This document shows positions 24,301-37,800 of a stretch of DNA of 64,000 nt, piece after piece. Both the position numbers and the translations under genes were made by a program. The notes beneath the pieces are model-generated. The model was not told the origin of the DNA. It ran no database searches and was given only the letters and a program-made list of their open reading frames with translations. The stretch lies in the NCBI GenBank assembly GCA_038496675.1, contig CM076650.1, forward strand, positions 13,086,391 to 13,150,390, written 5' to 3'. The DNA comes from Rachycentron canadum (taxonomy: Eukaryota; Chordata; Actinopteri; Carangiformes; Rachycentridae). Position 1 is the stretch's first letter, and the number at the start of each line of letters is the position of its first letter.

Positions 24301-27300
24301 GTGCCAAAAAGCTGCTGCGATGGCTGCAAAACTGGCACAAAAACCAGAGCGCGCCTGCTTCCAAACCAGCAGGTAGCAGACAATTTAGATTTGTTTGTAT
24401 TAATGATACAAACCAAAAACCACTGAAAATGTACCTGTGCTGAAGACTATGTGCTTTGTTTGTGCTTTTTTTTTTTTTTTTTTTTTTTTTTTTGTATGTA
24501 CATTAGCAAGGTTTGGTAAGTTTGGAGGAGGGAAAGATGATGGATCAGGATTTAAAGCTGCTCTGCTCTCTGGACCTCCGGGGGTTGGGAAGACCACCAC
24601 TGCAGCCCTGGTCTGTGAGGTCAGTCTGAAAACAGGCTCGTATTGGTGCTTTTGAAGTATTGCTGCAGCCATGATTCAGAGCTGGGTCAAATAATGTTTT
24701 AAACCTGGGCATTTATCTCTGATCTCAGCCTCCTTTTAACTGTGTGTCTGTGTGCTCGCATGCATGTCGGCCTGTAGGAGTTGGGCTTCAGCTATGTGGA
24801 GATGAACGCCAGTTGTACTCGCAGCAAAAACAGCCTGAAGGAAGTCGTCGCAGAGTCACTTAACAACACCAGCATCGAGAACTTCTACAAAGGTGGTCCC
24901 TCTCTCTGTGTTTGTCTTTTAGACATTTGAACCTTCATCAGCTTTTATCGATACAGAGGCATGTAAAAACAACAACCTATGTTATCATTTTTTTCCCCCT
25001 GTAGAGTTTAGATTCCTTTCTCCTTGAAAATTAAAATAACGTCATTTATCCTGATGTGAAGTGCTCCCTATCTGTTGTATGTAACTGTTGGTGTGTGTGT
25101 GTTCTGCAGGCACGTCTCAGACAGTGAGCAATAAACACGTCCTGATCATGGATGAGGTTGATGGCATGGCTGGTAATGAGGACCGTGGAGGAATCCAAGT
25201 AAATATGTGTTTCTCTGTTAGTCAGAGCAGAAGTTTGTAGAAGTCTGAGGGGTCTCTGATCATACTCATTCACAGAAATTTAATCTAAAATTTTCTAAAA
25301 ATGATTGAACACTAACAACAGTGTGTGAAGGGGTCACAGTGACAATGTCATGACCAAGACCTCCATCTATTGGATTTCTGAGATAATTACTGAAATAACC
25401 ACATTAACCAGCTAGCCCCCATCCCTCTTCAGATGCCACTTTGTGACACTAGATGCTATGTGAGTCAGTGTAGTGTCTACCTTTAACAATAATAAAAAAT
25501 CTGTCATAGAGGCCATTGTCCTCTGAGTTGTTTTTGTTCCACTTGCAGAAATGATAACCAACGTGTTTCATTAAAGTAACCTGCTCCTAGAAACAGATAA
25601 GAGAGGGATATGTCACTTGCTATTAATCGTTTACTGCAACAAAATAACTCAGCTAACATTAATATGTCAGACTTAATTATGAAGTGATACAATAGAAATT
25701 CCGTCTGATAATGAGTCCACTCAAACTGTCCTTTAACATTCAGTAGTTATTGGTCATCATGCGTTCTTGATGCTGACCTCTGACCTCTGATCTCCTGTAG
25801 GAGATGATTGGCCTGATCCGAAGTTCAAAGATTCCCATCATTTGCATGTGCAACGATCGTAACCACACCAAGATCAGGTCACTGGCCAACTACTGCTTTG
25901 ATCTGCGCTTCCAGAGGCCGCGACTGGAACAGATAAAGGTACACACTCGTACACGCACATTATGTCCAACGTCTGTCAACATCTGACAGCTGAGATGAAG
26001 TGTCTCCTTAAACTTTGCATGAGTCACAATAACAGAAGCAATAGAGAGAAACAGTGTGTCTGCTTTTACTTGTAAATATAACAATCTTTCAAATGTTCAA
26101 ATGTAAATAATTACTTTTCAGGCAGCCATGATGTCCATCGCTTTCAAAGAAGGAATCAAGATCCCACCCCCAGCGCTCAATGAAATTATCCTCGCTTCCA
26201 ATCAGGATGTCCGACAGGTAAAGACGATGTCCATCCATACCGAGTTAAGTCCAGACCCTCACTCTGCACTCTGAACATGCTGGCTGTTTTTTCTCCAGGT
26301 GATCCACAACCTGAGCATGTGGTCAGCTAAAGACAAGGTGATGACCTACGACCAGTGCAAGTCTGATGCAGCCAGCGCCCGCAAAGACATGAAGATGGGG
26401 CCATTTGATGTTTGCAGGAAGGTGTTTGTCTTGGGGGAGCAGTCTGCCCACATGAGCCTCATTGACAAGTCCGACCTCTTCTTCCATGACTACTCACTAG
26501 CACCTCTCTTCGTCCAAGAGAACTACCTGCATGTTCGTCCAGCGGCTGCCAGGTGAGAGAGGCTGGCTGTTCCCCTGAACACAAATGGCCATATTTCACA
26601 AAAATGTGGAAGTTTTCCTTTAATGGTCCTGTGTTTTCTTGTCTGTCTCTTCACACAGCGGAGATCTAAAGTCCCACCTTGTGTTACTCAGCAAGACAGC
26701 AGACTCCATCTCTGACGGAGATCTGGTGGACAGACAGATCCGCTCTAAGCAGAACTGGTCACTGCTGCCTACCCAGGTAACACTAACACTTACACACACA
26801 CACATACACAGATATCAAACTAAGGAATTGAAACGATCAATGTCCTACACCATCCTCTGGTGTGAGGATCAGTTTAGATTTTAATGTTTGATAGCACCAC
26901 TGCAACGCCAGAAAGTTGTCATACATTACCAGGCCACACTGCTTTTTGTTCCCTTTGTTCCCTTGTTTGTTTGTTTTTTTTGCCTACCCTGATTACACAT
27001 GTGGACACTTTGTAAATGATTGTTAGAGGGCCTACAAGACCAAACAAACACCATTTCTTCTTGTCATCTGAGCCCCGTCAGGCCCCATCTGGCCCTGGTC
27101 AGGTATCCACCTTCTACCAGTATACATGCAGGCACAGCACTGAGTGTACCGCCCCACATCCATACTACCCCATGTCCAAGCACCGGACAAGTCTTGATCA
27201 TAGACTGTAAATCTAGATGGACGTAGCCGTTGTAATGTCACCAACTGGTTTCTGAAGAGCAGTTTTGAAGCTCAGAGGTGGCAGTTCTGCCGTTCCTGTC

Positions 27301-29255
27301 TTACCAGTGCTGAACTCCCAGCTCATCCAAAAATGGGCAAACACTAGGGCGTGTGCAGAGCTGAGACAGCGGACACGCTCGCTCATCTGTCACTCAAAGA
27401 GGCACGCCCTGAATTGCTGCTTGGTCTATACGCATTAGGACCAGATGCAATTCCTATCAAACACCATGTAGCCTTTTACATATTTGTCTCTGATGCTTTA
27501 CAGGAACAGTGCAGAGAAATAACATATTTTTGATACCAGTCATTTGACACATTCGACCAACCAAAGGCCTGAGATAAAGGCTCTATTTCAGTGTTTAACA
27601 TGTTCTGTAAGTACAGTTGATCTGACATTTACTTGTTTTAAATGCAGTCTCTCATATCTAAAAGTGATATAACATTAATAATTCTAAACACACACGTTTA
27701 CATCTCATCATGAGTTTATTCTTGCAATAACCAAATGTGTTAGGACACCAGAGCTTCACCATCGCTGTGCTGGTCTGTGTGTGTTTGTAGGCCATCTATG
27801 CCAGTGTGTTACCAGGTGAGCTCATGAGAGGCTACATGAGTCAGTTCCCCACATTTCCCAGCTGGCTCGGTAAGAATTCCTCCACCAATAAACACTCCCG
27901 CATCGTTCAGGAGCTGGCTTCACACATGAGTTTAAAGTGAGTAGAACCTGCACCACTTTTATTTATTATTTATTTATTTATTTTTATTATTTTTTGGATG
28001 AATCAATCACAGAATCACATTGGTTGTTTTTGTCTTTTTTTTTGTTTTGGGTTTTTTTTTTTACATATTTTGCAGGACATTGAGCAGCAGACAGGCGGTT
28101 AACCTCGACTACCTGCACTACCTGCAGCAGGCGCTGCTGAGCCCTCTTCAGAAGCACGGCGCAGAGGGTGCTGCTCAAGCTGTGCAGCTGCTGGACGACT
28201 ACCAGCTGATCAAAGAGGATGTAGACAGCATCATGGAGATCAGCGTCTGGGGTGGACAGAATGACCCTTACTCCAGACTGGACTCTAAGGTCAGAGCGTG
28301 GTTGTGGGCGGGCACAGCGTGGATTCTGGTGATTGGATTGGCAACAGTGTTCGATAATGAAATGTAAAGAATGACACCATAGTTAGTTCAGACTGTTTTG
28401 GCTGGTTGTCAATACAGCTGGTCCAGTTATTGATTACTATTTTGATAACTGAATGATCGTTATAGTACTTTTTAAGCTGTTGCAGCTTGTAAAATGTGAG
28501 GATTTGGCACTTTTCTTTGTCATATATAGTAATAAAATAATGATGTACAGTTGGTCACACAAAACAAGACTTGTACAAAAACAAAAAAAACCCAAGATAT
28601 GATGAACAGCTGCTTTGTGACATGCAAAGTTTGCACAGTGTGATGATGACATTGTCGTGCGGATTTTCACAGTGTTGAGCTCGCCTTTGTGTTGTAGTGT
28701 TTATGGCAGTTGAATCACGTGTCGGAAGTTTTCCATCATCTGCCCTCAACAGATCCTACAGCTTCTAACATAATTCAGAACAATAAATACACTGATTTCG
28801 TTTTTTTCCTGGTCAAGCTGAGTATGTCCAACTAAAGTTTGATGTCTGTGCTGTCTGTCCTCCCAGGTGAAGGCAGCTTTCACACGTGCGTACAACAAAG
28901 AAGTTCACCTGACGCCGTACTCCCTGCAAGCAGTGAAGAAGGGCCGTCGTGGAGGTGGGGAGTCTGAGCTGGGAGGAGAGGACATGGACGAGATTCAGGA
29001 GTCTGAGGATGAAGGGGAGGGTCTCAAAGCTGATGCTATGATCAAAGTAAGCATTCAAACTACAACAAGCATATGCAAACCCAAACCCATGTTGTCGTCT
29101 TTATTTTTATTCTGTTTTATATCTCATCTGTCTCTTGTTGCTCCCTGCAGCAGAAGAAGGCCAAGGCCACCAAGGAGACAAAAACTGAGAAGAAAGAAGA
29201 GTCTGGGAAGGGGAAAAGCAAAGGCAAAGGCAAGGGGAAAGGCAAGGCTAAGTAA
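18393..29255 (+). CDS. rfc1: replication factor C subunit 1 (large clamp-loader subunit)
   Basis: Large subunit of the nuclear RFC complex, which loads PCNA onto DNA. Coding exons: 18393-18395, 18715-18846, 19442-19517, 20520-20630, 20754-21049, 21234-21308, 21777-21854, 21947-22309, 22526-22639, 22733-22912, 23206-23310, 23952-24372, 24507-24619, 24778-24892, 25110-25198, 25801-25938, 26122-26217, 26299-26552, 26659-26776, 27791-27936, 28076-28289, 28867-29046, 29151-29255. They give 1,173 residues (human 1,148). Residues 1-7 MDIRRFF form the PIP-like start, and TPTSVLDYFG follows near 220. The Lys/Ser-rich region comes next, then the BRCT domain (about 417-511). The AAA+ core has Walker A GPPGVGKTT (674-682) and Walker B LIMDE (739-743), then RFC1-specific blocks such as MGPFDVCRKVF and YNKEVHLTPYSLQA. 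The tail is Lys/Gly-rich. Two oddities: intron 2 appears to use a GC donor (AAG|GCAAGG), and residue 702 is Cys in NASCTR where Asp is usual. Confidence 0.96.
19700..20180. repeat. degenerate AT-rich dispersed repeat, RFC1 intron 3
   Basis: Contains motifs of an AT-rich element common in teleost introns: GAACTGAATATTTTTGGGCT near 19760, AATCCTCACATTTTTGAAGC near 20028, and runs of ATTAATTG-like words. The boundaries are approximate and the family is named by recollection only. Confidence 0.45.
23590..23930. repeat. degenerate AT-rich dispersed repeat, RFC1 intron 11
   Basis: Starts GCTGCAACTACTG and continues through TTATCAATTAATCATTTAGT and a matching ATCCAAATAATCAACC near the end, the layout of the same AT-rich teleost element. 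It is weakly conserved and its limits are approximate. Confidence 0.45.
24466..24493 (+). repeat. T homopolymer before RFC1 exon 13
   Basis: 28 consecutive T ending 13 bases before the acceptor of exon 24507-24619, so it serves as the polypyrimidine tract. Length variation here could affect splicing efficiency. Confidence 0.85.
27190..27425. repeat. teleost interspersed repeat fragment, RFC1 intron 19
   Basis: Reads ATAGACTGTAAATCTAGATG, then ACGTAGCCGTTGTAATGTCA, then CATCTGTCACTCAAAGAGGC. I recognise this word order from a non-coding repeat scattered through teleost genomes. A related fragment is at 42165-42380. It explains the raised GC in this 1-kb intron. Confidence 0.5.
28440..28560. 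repeat. short copy of the AT-rich dispersed repeat, RFC1 intron 21
   Basis: Carries AAAATGTGAGGATTTG and TTTTCTTTGTCATATATAGT, words shared with the element at 57270-57680. Confidence 0.4.
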
Positions 29256-30276
29256 TGACCAGAGCAGAAAAACAAACTGACAACTGCCACAGACTGGAAT
29301 ATTTTTGTCTGCACTTATAATGATAATGTAATGAGCATTAGAACGTAGTGAAACTGGCCTTAAACTCTGCAGGTAACTCATCTATCCCTCAGACAAACAC
29401 TCAACTAACCACACTAGCTGAGAAGTGTCTTTACTGTTTTTATCAACTTCCTGTCATGTGTCCATCAGAGCGTCTTCATTATAAGCAAGTTGTTCCATCC
29501 ATCACCATCATGTCTATGCAGCTCTTCAGTTACATGTCTCATTAGGAGCGTCCTGCATTTCTTCCATCATTTTGAGGTCCAGATGTCAAGGCTGTAAATA
29601 ATGTAACTGATGTAAAAGACTGTTACCTTTTGCTATGACTACAGTACAGTAATACTTTGGCTTTTGCTCTACAGTTAGCACTGACAACCCTGTAAATGTC
29701 ACTTTTGTAAAGATTTCATGAGGATTAATAGAGAAATATGTTGCTCATTAGTGTCAGTGTTTTGTTTTTTGTTTATTTTAATCCAAATGAAAGACATCTT
29801 TTTAAAGAGGGTTTCAGGCTTTTTATTAAAATCAGACACTTAGATCATACATTTTTTTGGAAAATCCAGAATCTCAAAAACAAAATTTTGAAAAATGGTC
29901 ANACGAAATTGATACTACTCTCATGTGGAAAAGTCAAGCTACAGACTGTAGTAAATTAAATCATCTTAGCTTTGCACAAAAGATGGAAATGGGGAAATAA
30001 CTATGACTATCCCAGTTAGGCTAGCTATTATCCCATTTCCAGTCTTTGTGTTCATATTACAATTACCAGCTGCTGGGAGCTGTAGCCTCTAGCCTTACAT
30101 TCAAGTTCTCATATATCTCTCAACCAGAAAGCACATAAGTCTATTTCCAAAAATGTAAAACTATTTCTTTAAGGGTCATGGTCTGTAATGACAACAAGGG
30201 CCTGTAAACCAGTCAATAAAAGTAAAAGGAATTAGTATCCTAAATAACTTGTAACATTCTATCAGCACAGGGATGT

Positions 30277-30307
<31 letters not shown>

Positions 30308-30791
30308 TGATTACAATCATCAAACTCATGTAAAGATCACAGGAGGATGATCTCTAAACATGAGCTCCTGTCTTCTTAAGTAGTAACACTGCTATTTACA
30401 GGCCAGTATTATTTCTGTGTGTTCTAGCCTCTCCTGCTATGTTCTGAGGATGAGGGCACCTTCCTGTCCTCTGTGCAGAACATGCTGATACTAGAAAATG
30501 GACAGAACACAAAGACCTGACGATGACAGACAGACAAAGGAAAATAACCACTTCACTGAGATCACAAATATTGGATTAGAAATACCTCATGGAATCTCTC
30601 TCTCTTTTTGTCGTATTTTAGAAAACATTTAAGGCCAAAGTTGATGTTGGAGAGAAAAGATACAATACACATTTTCAGTTGAACCTATATACCGTGTGTT
30701 TTGGTCAGTATTTACAAATACCTGGTGATTTTAAAAGAGAACAAACATTTCCAAGAGGTGCTGATATATGTGTTTGTGGAGCCAAATATAC
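29256..30791. other. RFC1 to TBC1D1 gap: RFC1 3' UTR, repeat and contig ambiguity
   Basis: The first part is presumably RFC1 3' UTR. No AATAAA lies close to the stop; ATTAAA at 29825-29830 and AATAAA at 30215-30220 are candidates. A single N is at 29901, an inverted pair of repeat halves at about 29890-30180 and an A homopolymer at 30277-30302. No TBC-domain exon could be found on the minus strand, although TBC1D1 should continue in this direction. Confidence 0.65.
29890..30180. repeat. inverted pair of degenerate teleost repeat halves
   Basis: The left half has ACGAAATTGATACTACTCTC and AAGATGGAAATGGGGAAATA. The right half is the opposite strand of a related sequence: CCCATTTCCAGTCTTTGTGT, AGCTGCTGGGAGCTGTAGCC and TATTTCCAAAAATGTAAAAC. 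Both match, by memory, a very common teleost non-coding repeat. The ends are approximate. Confidence 0.55.
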
Positions 30792-32854
30792 CTTGTGCAA
30801 CAGCAGCATGTATGGTCTCTTTGTCAAATTTGACCTTTGCTCTCCCAGGAGTTCCCAGCATCTTCTCCCACACCAAAGTGACCTCCTTTAGACATGGAGT
30901 GATTTCCTCATAGTCAAGCTTCAGACGCTTGTTCTGCAGGTCACTCTCTGAGGCTACAAATATAGAAATAGACAATACAAGTCAATGAACTTCCTCAGTC
31001 TTGGGTCTGTGGTGTGTATGTGTTGCAGATCTCCTGCATGTACTGTTTCTTGTTCTTTCACACTGACAACATGCGTCTCACATCAGCTGCACTGATGCAC
31101 TTTTATACATAACAGTGAAGGCAAGGTAGCTGGTCATAACATAAAAACTGTGCTGAGGAGAGAATGTGACTGTGACTGTATAATCACATCTGCTAAGGTC
31201 CAAGGAAGGACAATAAGTTAGACAAGTTACCAAATAAAAATAAAATAAAAGATACCTTTTTTTAATCAGCAGCAAGAGCAAGTTGCAATGGCAACAATGA
31301 CATATCTTTTTTCATATCATAACTTGACAAGGCAAAATGTTGGAATTGGGTTTCTAGCCACAAATGTGTGTCACTCTTCTTTTAAATCTGTGGTCTCTAC
31401 CAACTCCTGTGAGAAATATCTGGATCTTTAGCTTCAGTCCCACATCTGTCTGACCCTCCCCAACATCCTGTGACTGAGAGTCACAGTGAATCACTGACCT
31501 GCTTACAGCGTGTCTAGTTGTTCGACATATAACATGCCACTTTTTACAATTCAGTATTCAATTGTATTCAATAGTATTCAGTCAATCATACTGTTATTTG
31601 ACATGCTGCAAAAACCTACAGGCTAACAAACTAAACACAAAAACACAAACCATAAATTCCGTTACAACATTTTGACACCAGTGATCAAAGAAGGTGAAGC
31701 CACACCCAGCACCCCTCATCTGTTCCTGTCTTTTTGACAACACCCTTCCTCTCTCCCTCCTCTAATCTATTTACCCACAGACCATCACTTCTTCTCTCTT
31801 TTTTCTGCCTCAACTCCTTCTTTCTTAGTCAATTCTACATTTGTCTCATCCGTCAACCACACTCTCCCTCCTTTTTTCCCTCCTTCCCCTGGTGGACGTC
31901 CCCACCCTTTCCGCTCATGTGTGGTGTCCACCCAGTGAACAGCTGCAACTTGGCAGAGCTGGACAGAGTAATATCATCACTACAGGACAGGACGGAGACA
32001 GCAGGCCACTTCCAGTTACAACCTGCACTAATACCTTCCAGGAAACAGGGGGAATTATGTGGGTAGCCAACAGTGGGAAAACACAATGCATGCATGCATA
32101 AGAGATAGGGAAAAGGAGCAATTATAACATTGCAGCTTAAAGGAACAAGTTCAGTGCCTTGGAAAGGCAGAGTGCTTTGGATTCTACAGCTCAAGAAAAA
32201 GCACATTTTAAAATAACTTCGTAAAAGATAGATTGAGAGGATCTCAAGGGGTTGAAATGCCTTAAATCAAGGCCTCAGCAATAAAAAGTGACCTGGGAGG
32301 TGTATTCTGGACAATAAAGGAAGAAAACTTGGATGGAGCACATGGCTGACACACCCAGAGTAAGAATAGATGCTGTTGGAGAGGCTGTGGCTCTGTTCTC
32401 TGTCTTATCAGCTGCTTACTGTCTGGAGAAGGAGTCTATTCTATCAGGACTTGCTGATTGGCACAGGCCCATTGGCCCTGCTGGTGCTCAATCTCTCCAC
32501 TCTACAATCTCTACTTGGCTCCCTCTCCATTTCCCTCCCTTTCTGCTGCCGGACCACCCCGCCCATGATTAACGCACAACGGGACAGGATACCCCACCCT
32601 GAAGCTGACAAAGATACACACAGACACACACACGGGCTTTCACGATTGACCCAAAACCAGGGAATGGTGAGAGAGATAAACTGACAGAAAGGAGGACACA
32701 GAGTTGAACTCCACCTAAACAAATAGCAAATGAAAAGGTGGAAAGCACCCAGTGGGAGGAATAAAACAATTAAACTATAGATGTTCAAGAAAGCCACTAT
32801 ATGCGAGAGATGTAAATGTTGGCATGTATAATATATGTACAGCTACTGTCTTTC

Positions 32855-32885
<31 letters not shown>

Positions 32886-34795
32886 CTGTGTGTGTGAGTG
32901 TATGTAATTGTGTGTGTGATTTTCTTGCATCAACATTGACCTATATTCTCTCCATCCACACCCTGCTGCAGAGGTATAATTTCTATCAGTGTGAGGGATA
33001 AAATGCTGTGTGTCTCTCAATTAAGGGTTTGCATACAGCGCAGGTAGTTCAGGGTGTGACGCATAGTTAGGCATGTGTTGATACGTGCCAACTGGGTCAG
33101 GATAGAAGTAGTGCACACACCCTTAGATATGCCAAACAGAAAAACACACACAACTATATATTATATAACCTGTTCATTTGTGGTAGGTCTGAATATTCAA
33201 AGACAGAAAAACAAGTATGCACTTGAAGATCTAACCTGCGTGTACACATCTGGAAAGACATGCTGCCAGACATGGATTAAAGAAAGACTTGGTTGTAGTG
33301 TTATTTATCTTTTATAAACACCAAATCATGATGTTGTTGAACAGTGTAACCAAGTGCTGCTGGTGGCTGTTCTTGTTATCATGCAAACAGCCAACCATGC
33401 TACTATGCAAGAACTACCAGCAGTGAAATGTACTGTGGTTCAGTGTCAATAATGGTGGCTAATACAATATGATTATAAACTTTCATTTTATAGTAAAGGA
33501 ATATTTATAGTAAGTCCTTATTATGTTGCTTTTACATTTTAGGCAGAGATTTAAGTTTTTAGTACACTCTGTAACTTTCACCACAACACTGTGCACTGCT
33601 AGTTACACAGCTTATTTTTATTTATATTGTCTGATTAGTATGTTTGAGGATGTGTGCACAATATAATAAAAGCTAAAAGAAAAGTCTATGGTGTGTATTT
33701 GTTTTTCAATATCCTGATGCAACTCACCCTGCAGTTTCTGGTTCTCTCTCTCCATCCTCTGTAGCAAAATTTGCTGCAGGATGGCCTTCCTCCACAACTC
33801 CCTCAGCTCCTCTTTGCTCTTTTTCGTCCTCTCTTCAGGCACTGCCCTCATGGAGGGGTCTCCACTTCCCCCAACTCCTACCTGGCCCACGCACACTCGA
33901 CCCCCCTCTCGACAGGGATCCCCTCGCTCTGAAGAGAGATATGAGATTATATTACGTTACATTCGGTCACATTAGGCTACGTTAGTTGTCTGCTGCAGCA
34001 CCAAATGATATAGGACTTTTTTACTCGAAGTTGAAAAAAAATTTTCATTGAAACAAAATGATAAAATCCTTATATTCATGAAGCTGTAAACACCAACTGT
34101 ATATAGTTTTAGTTAATAATCTATGTAACTAAGTGATGAGTTTTAACACAGTCATTGAATCATTTCTGTCAACTTATTAACTGATCTTTCGGCAACACAC
34201 AGGTCTTTGTCTGGATTCCAACCCACAATTTTGTGGTTATGTGGCATGCGTCTTAACACGCAGATTCTTGGCACTATTACTAGGGTGGAAAAGGAAGAAG
34301 ATGAAAAAGAAAAGAGGGTTATATGAAAGGAGAAACTGTGTTTATGTATAAAAAAATTTGAAACTTTAACCTGCATTTCATCAATGCTTTTTATAAGGAG
34401 AAACAATGAGAAAAATTCAGAGGCTGATGTGAGCAGGTTCAGATCCGAGCACAGAACTCATCAGCTGGGTTAACACTGGAGAGAGGCTGCCTGACCTCCT
34501 TTCTCTCTCTCTCTGACAATCCCTCGGACACTCATGCAAAATAAAAAAGAAAATGCTAAACATAGATATATTTGACACAGTTGGGTGCAAGTAACACACA
34601 TGAAAAAAAATGTGCTTGTGTGACTCCACCCCAAAGTACAGGGTGTATCCAAACCTCAAAATACCCTGTGTTGTTTAGAAAAAGGACATAACAACTATCC
34701 AGATAGCACTTGCTTCTCTTTCAGTTTTTAAGGACATCATGATCGAGGTCACACACACACGCGTGCGCGCGCACCCGCGCACCCACACACACACA

Positions 34796-34836
<41 letters not shown>

Positions 34837-37800
34837 GCTTGCCTTAGGTATGTAAATTTGATGGTTATCATTCCAAAGTCTCTTCTCAGGAAAATTAAAA
34901 ATATGTAAGATAAATCCTGCAATAGATACGTTTCTAAAACAAACATACTGTACATCAACACATTGAACATACACACACTGACAAACCTACATATATAAAT
35001 CAACACATTACACACACACAATGACAATAGAGCTCTTTGTGCCAAATAAGGTTAACATTAATTCATGCCTTTGTGTCTGTGTCAGAGAGCCTTTCTGAGG
35101 CGTGCTGAAACCAGCAGAGTCACTATACAAACACACGGCTCTTAAGTTATAAGAGGCGTGAAGACAAACCAGACACATGTAACAGAAACATACCCAGAAA
35201 AGATTAACTCACTTAACACAGTCATGTATTTGTTAGACAAACACAGACTGCTACACTGCTTCAACAGAACATTGCTGAAAAGAGTTAGCTTTTAGGTGTG
35301 AAAAATGCAGTAATGCATGCGTACACACAAAATCTTATCTCTTTGAGGGGACACTCCACTGACTGCATTAATTCCCTAGACCCTTATACTAACCTAACCT
35401 TAACCTGCTACAGTACTGCATATGCTTAATGTAAACACTAAGGCCATGTCTCAATGTCAGAACCACACACACACACACGCACACATGCACGCACACACAC
35501 ACATGCACACGCACACCCTCATGTACAAAGTGGCACAATCCACTCCCTGAGCAAACACTCCAGCTTGGCCAGAACCAAGTCCCAGCACACACACTCTTCT
35601 TCACACACACAACATGCAAAGTGGGTCAACAAGGCTGGCGCTTTCCTCTGGCGCTGTCTGTGTGTGGACTGTCAACATGACCTTGAGACACCACCACCCC
35701 CTCAAACACACACACAAACACACACTCACCACACCCATGACCTCATGCATGTAAGCACACACATAAATACACACCCAACTCTAAACCCAATTTAGCACAG
35801 CATTCAGCCAGCATGAAGCCAATCACAGTGACATGCTAAAAGCATTGTTTTTCCCTCGATTCATGGCAGTTGACTGTCAAAATAAACTTCAGGTGTGGAT
35901 TTCATGACAAGAGGAGAGGTTTTACCTGCTGCTTACCTGTTTCACTTGAAAAGAAAACAATTCGCAATGATGAATGGTATAAACCTAACTAATCCCTTAT
36001 CCAAAGCATATTCAGCGAACAGGTGGATAAAAGCGTCACATTAGTCCCACATTCCTGTTGCCTTAATTAGACTCAAACACACAGAATCCAGAGGGGTGTG
36101 AACAGGAGTAAACAAATGAATTGCAATGTCTTCTGTAAAAATATAATCCTACAAATTAAAAAAAATTAAATAAAAAACTACCTTTGTACCTTTCTTTTTA
36201 GACTGTATTAGAGAGGTGTTGATTCAACTGTGTGTAGGATCTGTACATTTTAGGTTTTGGCACCCCACAGTGGTACCATAAAAACATAAATGCTTCATGG
36301 TTTTCCACACAAAGTGACTAATAAGGACCACAAAACCTTTTTGCTAATCAAGTTTAGTTGTGTTTGACCTATTAACAGAAACCATAATTTAGAGACTTTT
36401 TGACTAATTTGTATAGCTGCAAGTGTAATTTAGTTACAGTATTTGGAGTTAATATTCTTCTTTATGCTCTGTTTTTGTTATTTCACTACTCAGCTCAGAG
36501 GTTAAAGCAACACTTGCATTGCAGGGTTTGCATCAAAGCAGCCATACCTGTTGTTTTTAGCGTCACTTGCCTCAGCATAGGTAGATTTACTTCCCCATGA
36601 CAGAAAGTTAATTTTCAGGTTCAATGTATCTCAGGAGACAGTGCCTGAAAAGACATACACTAAACTCCTATGTAATATATTAATATATTATGCTTCATTT
36701 GTTTGTTCCACTCTGTGACACAATTCAAATGGGCAAAGACCATGAAACACCACGCATTTTGCGTTTGCTCTTCTTACAGGCGTTACAGTGCAAACAATCC
36801 TATCTATCTTAATTATCAACAACTCTGTCGTGCTCACACACATAAACACACACACACACAAATAAAAAGATATAGACCACAACTCCTACTCCTGTTGTTA
36901 ATATAAAGCGGAGGTAGATACAGTAAAACTGACACACACACATACACAAGCAAGCTCGTGCACATGCACAAGCACGCACACACACACACACACGCGCACA
37001 CACACACACACACACACACACGCGCACACACACACACACAAGCATGATTCCCAGATCTGCACAGGCAGATGATGATCATGTGATTGATATTCCAAAGTTA
37101 TCTGTGGTCAAAACATTATTTCACTTTAGGCAAAACACAGTTTTCTACAATATTTGACAGGGCTGCCAAACTGTAGGCAGATGTACTTTGATTATTTTTA
37201 CTCAGCAGACACATTAAAGCTTCTCTTCATGTGTGTCTCATTTCAGGCCAGTCATCACTGTCAAACATTAGCCCTCTAGACAAAAATCAACAGATAACAT
37301 GAGACAGAGCTCAAATAGTAAAGCAAATTCAAAGGTCCAAAAAAAGCTGCTACAGCAACTGATGTTCACGTCAATCCCTAGTCTTAAATTCAGATGCTGT
37401 AAATATACCTATACCTAAAGTACAGGAATTCAAATAGCCATTTTAAATTGTTTTTAAATACACAAAAATATATAACCTGGATCTATTTCATTATGGTAAT
37501 GTGTTTTAACCATAATTTCTATCTTGTGATTTCAAAGGTAAATAAGCAGGGGATGCTGTACTAGTCCTCAAAGCAGTCAATCCTGGATATTTGATTCATA
37601 CATTTCTGCTTTACAGACCAAAAATACTTCAGACATCAACAAACACCATGTAGCATAATGTCAAATGAAAGAGTGACACTAGGTGGAATGGTTTTGTCAC
37701 TGCACCGCTATTCCAGTATGGCTATTTTTAAATAATCAGACAGGTGATGAATCAGCGTCTTGCTCATGTTTATTTACTTAGAATATGTGGAATATGCCTA

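Noticed and set aside
29738..29959. Open frame across the single N
   Set aside because: AT-rich low-complexity sequence and repeat; not related to the missing TBC domain.
31734..32206. Overlapping open frames over 100 codons on both strands
   Set aside because: Caused by pyrimidine-rich composition lacking stops; no family resemblance, and it lies inside a TBC1D1 intron.
36809..37095. Cysteine/valine-rich open frames on the minus strand
   Set aside because: They are translations of (CA)n arrays in several frames, with no start context or splice structure.
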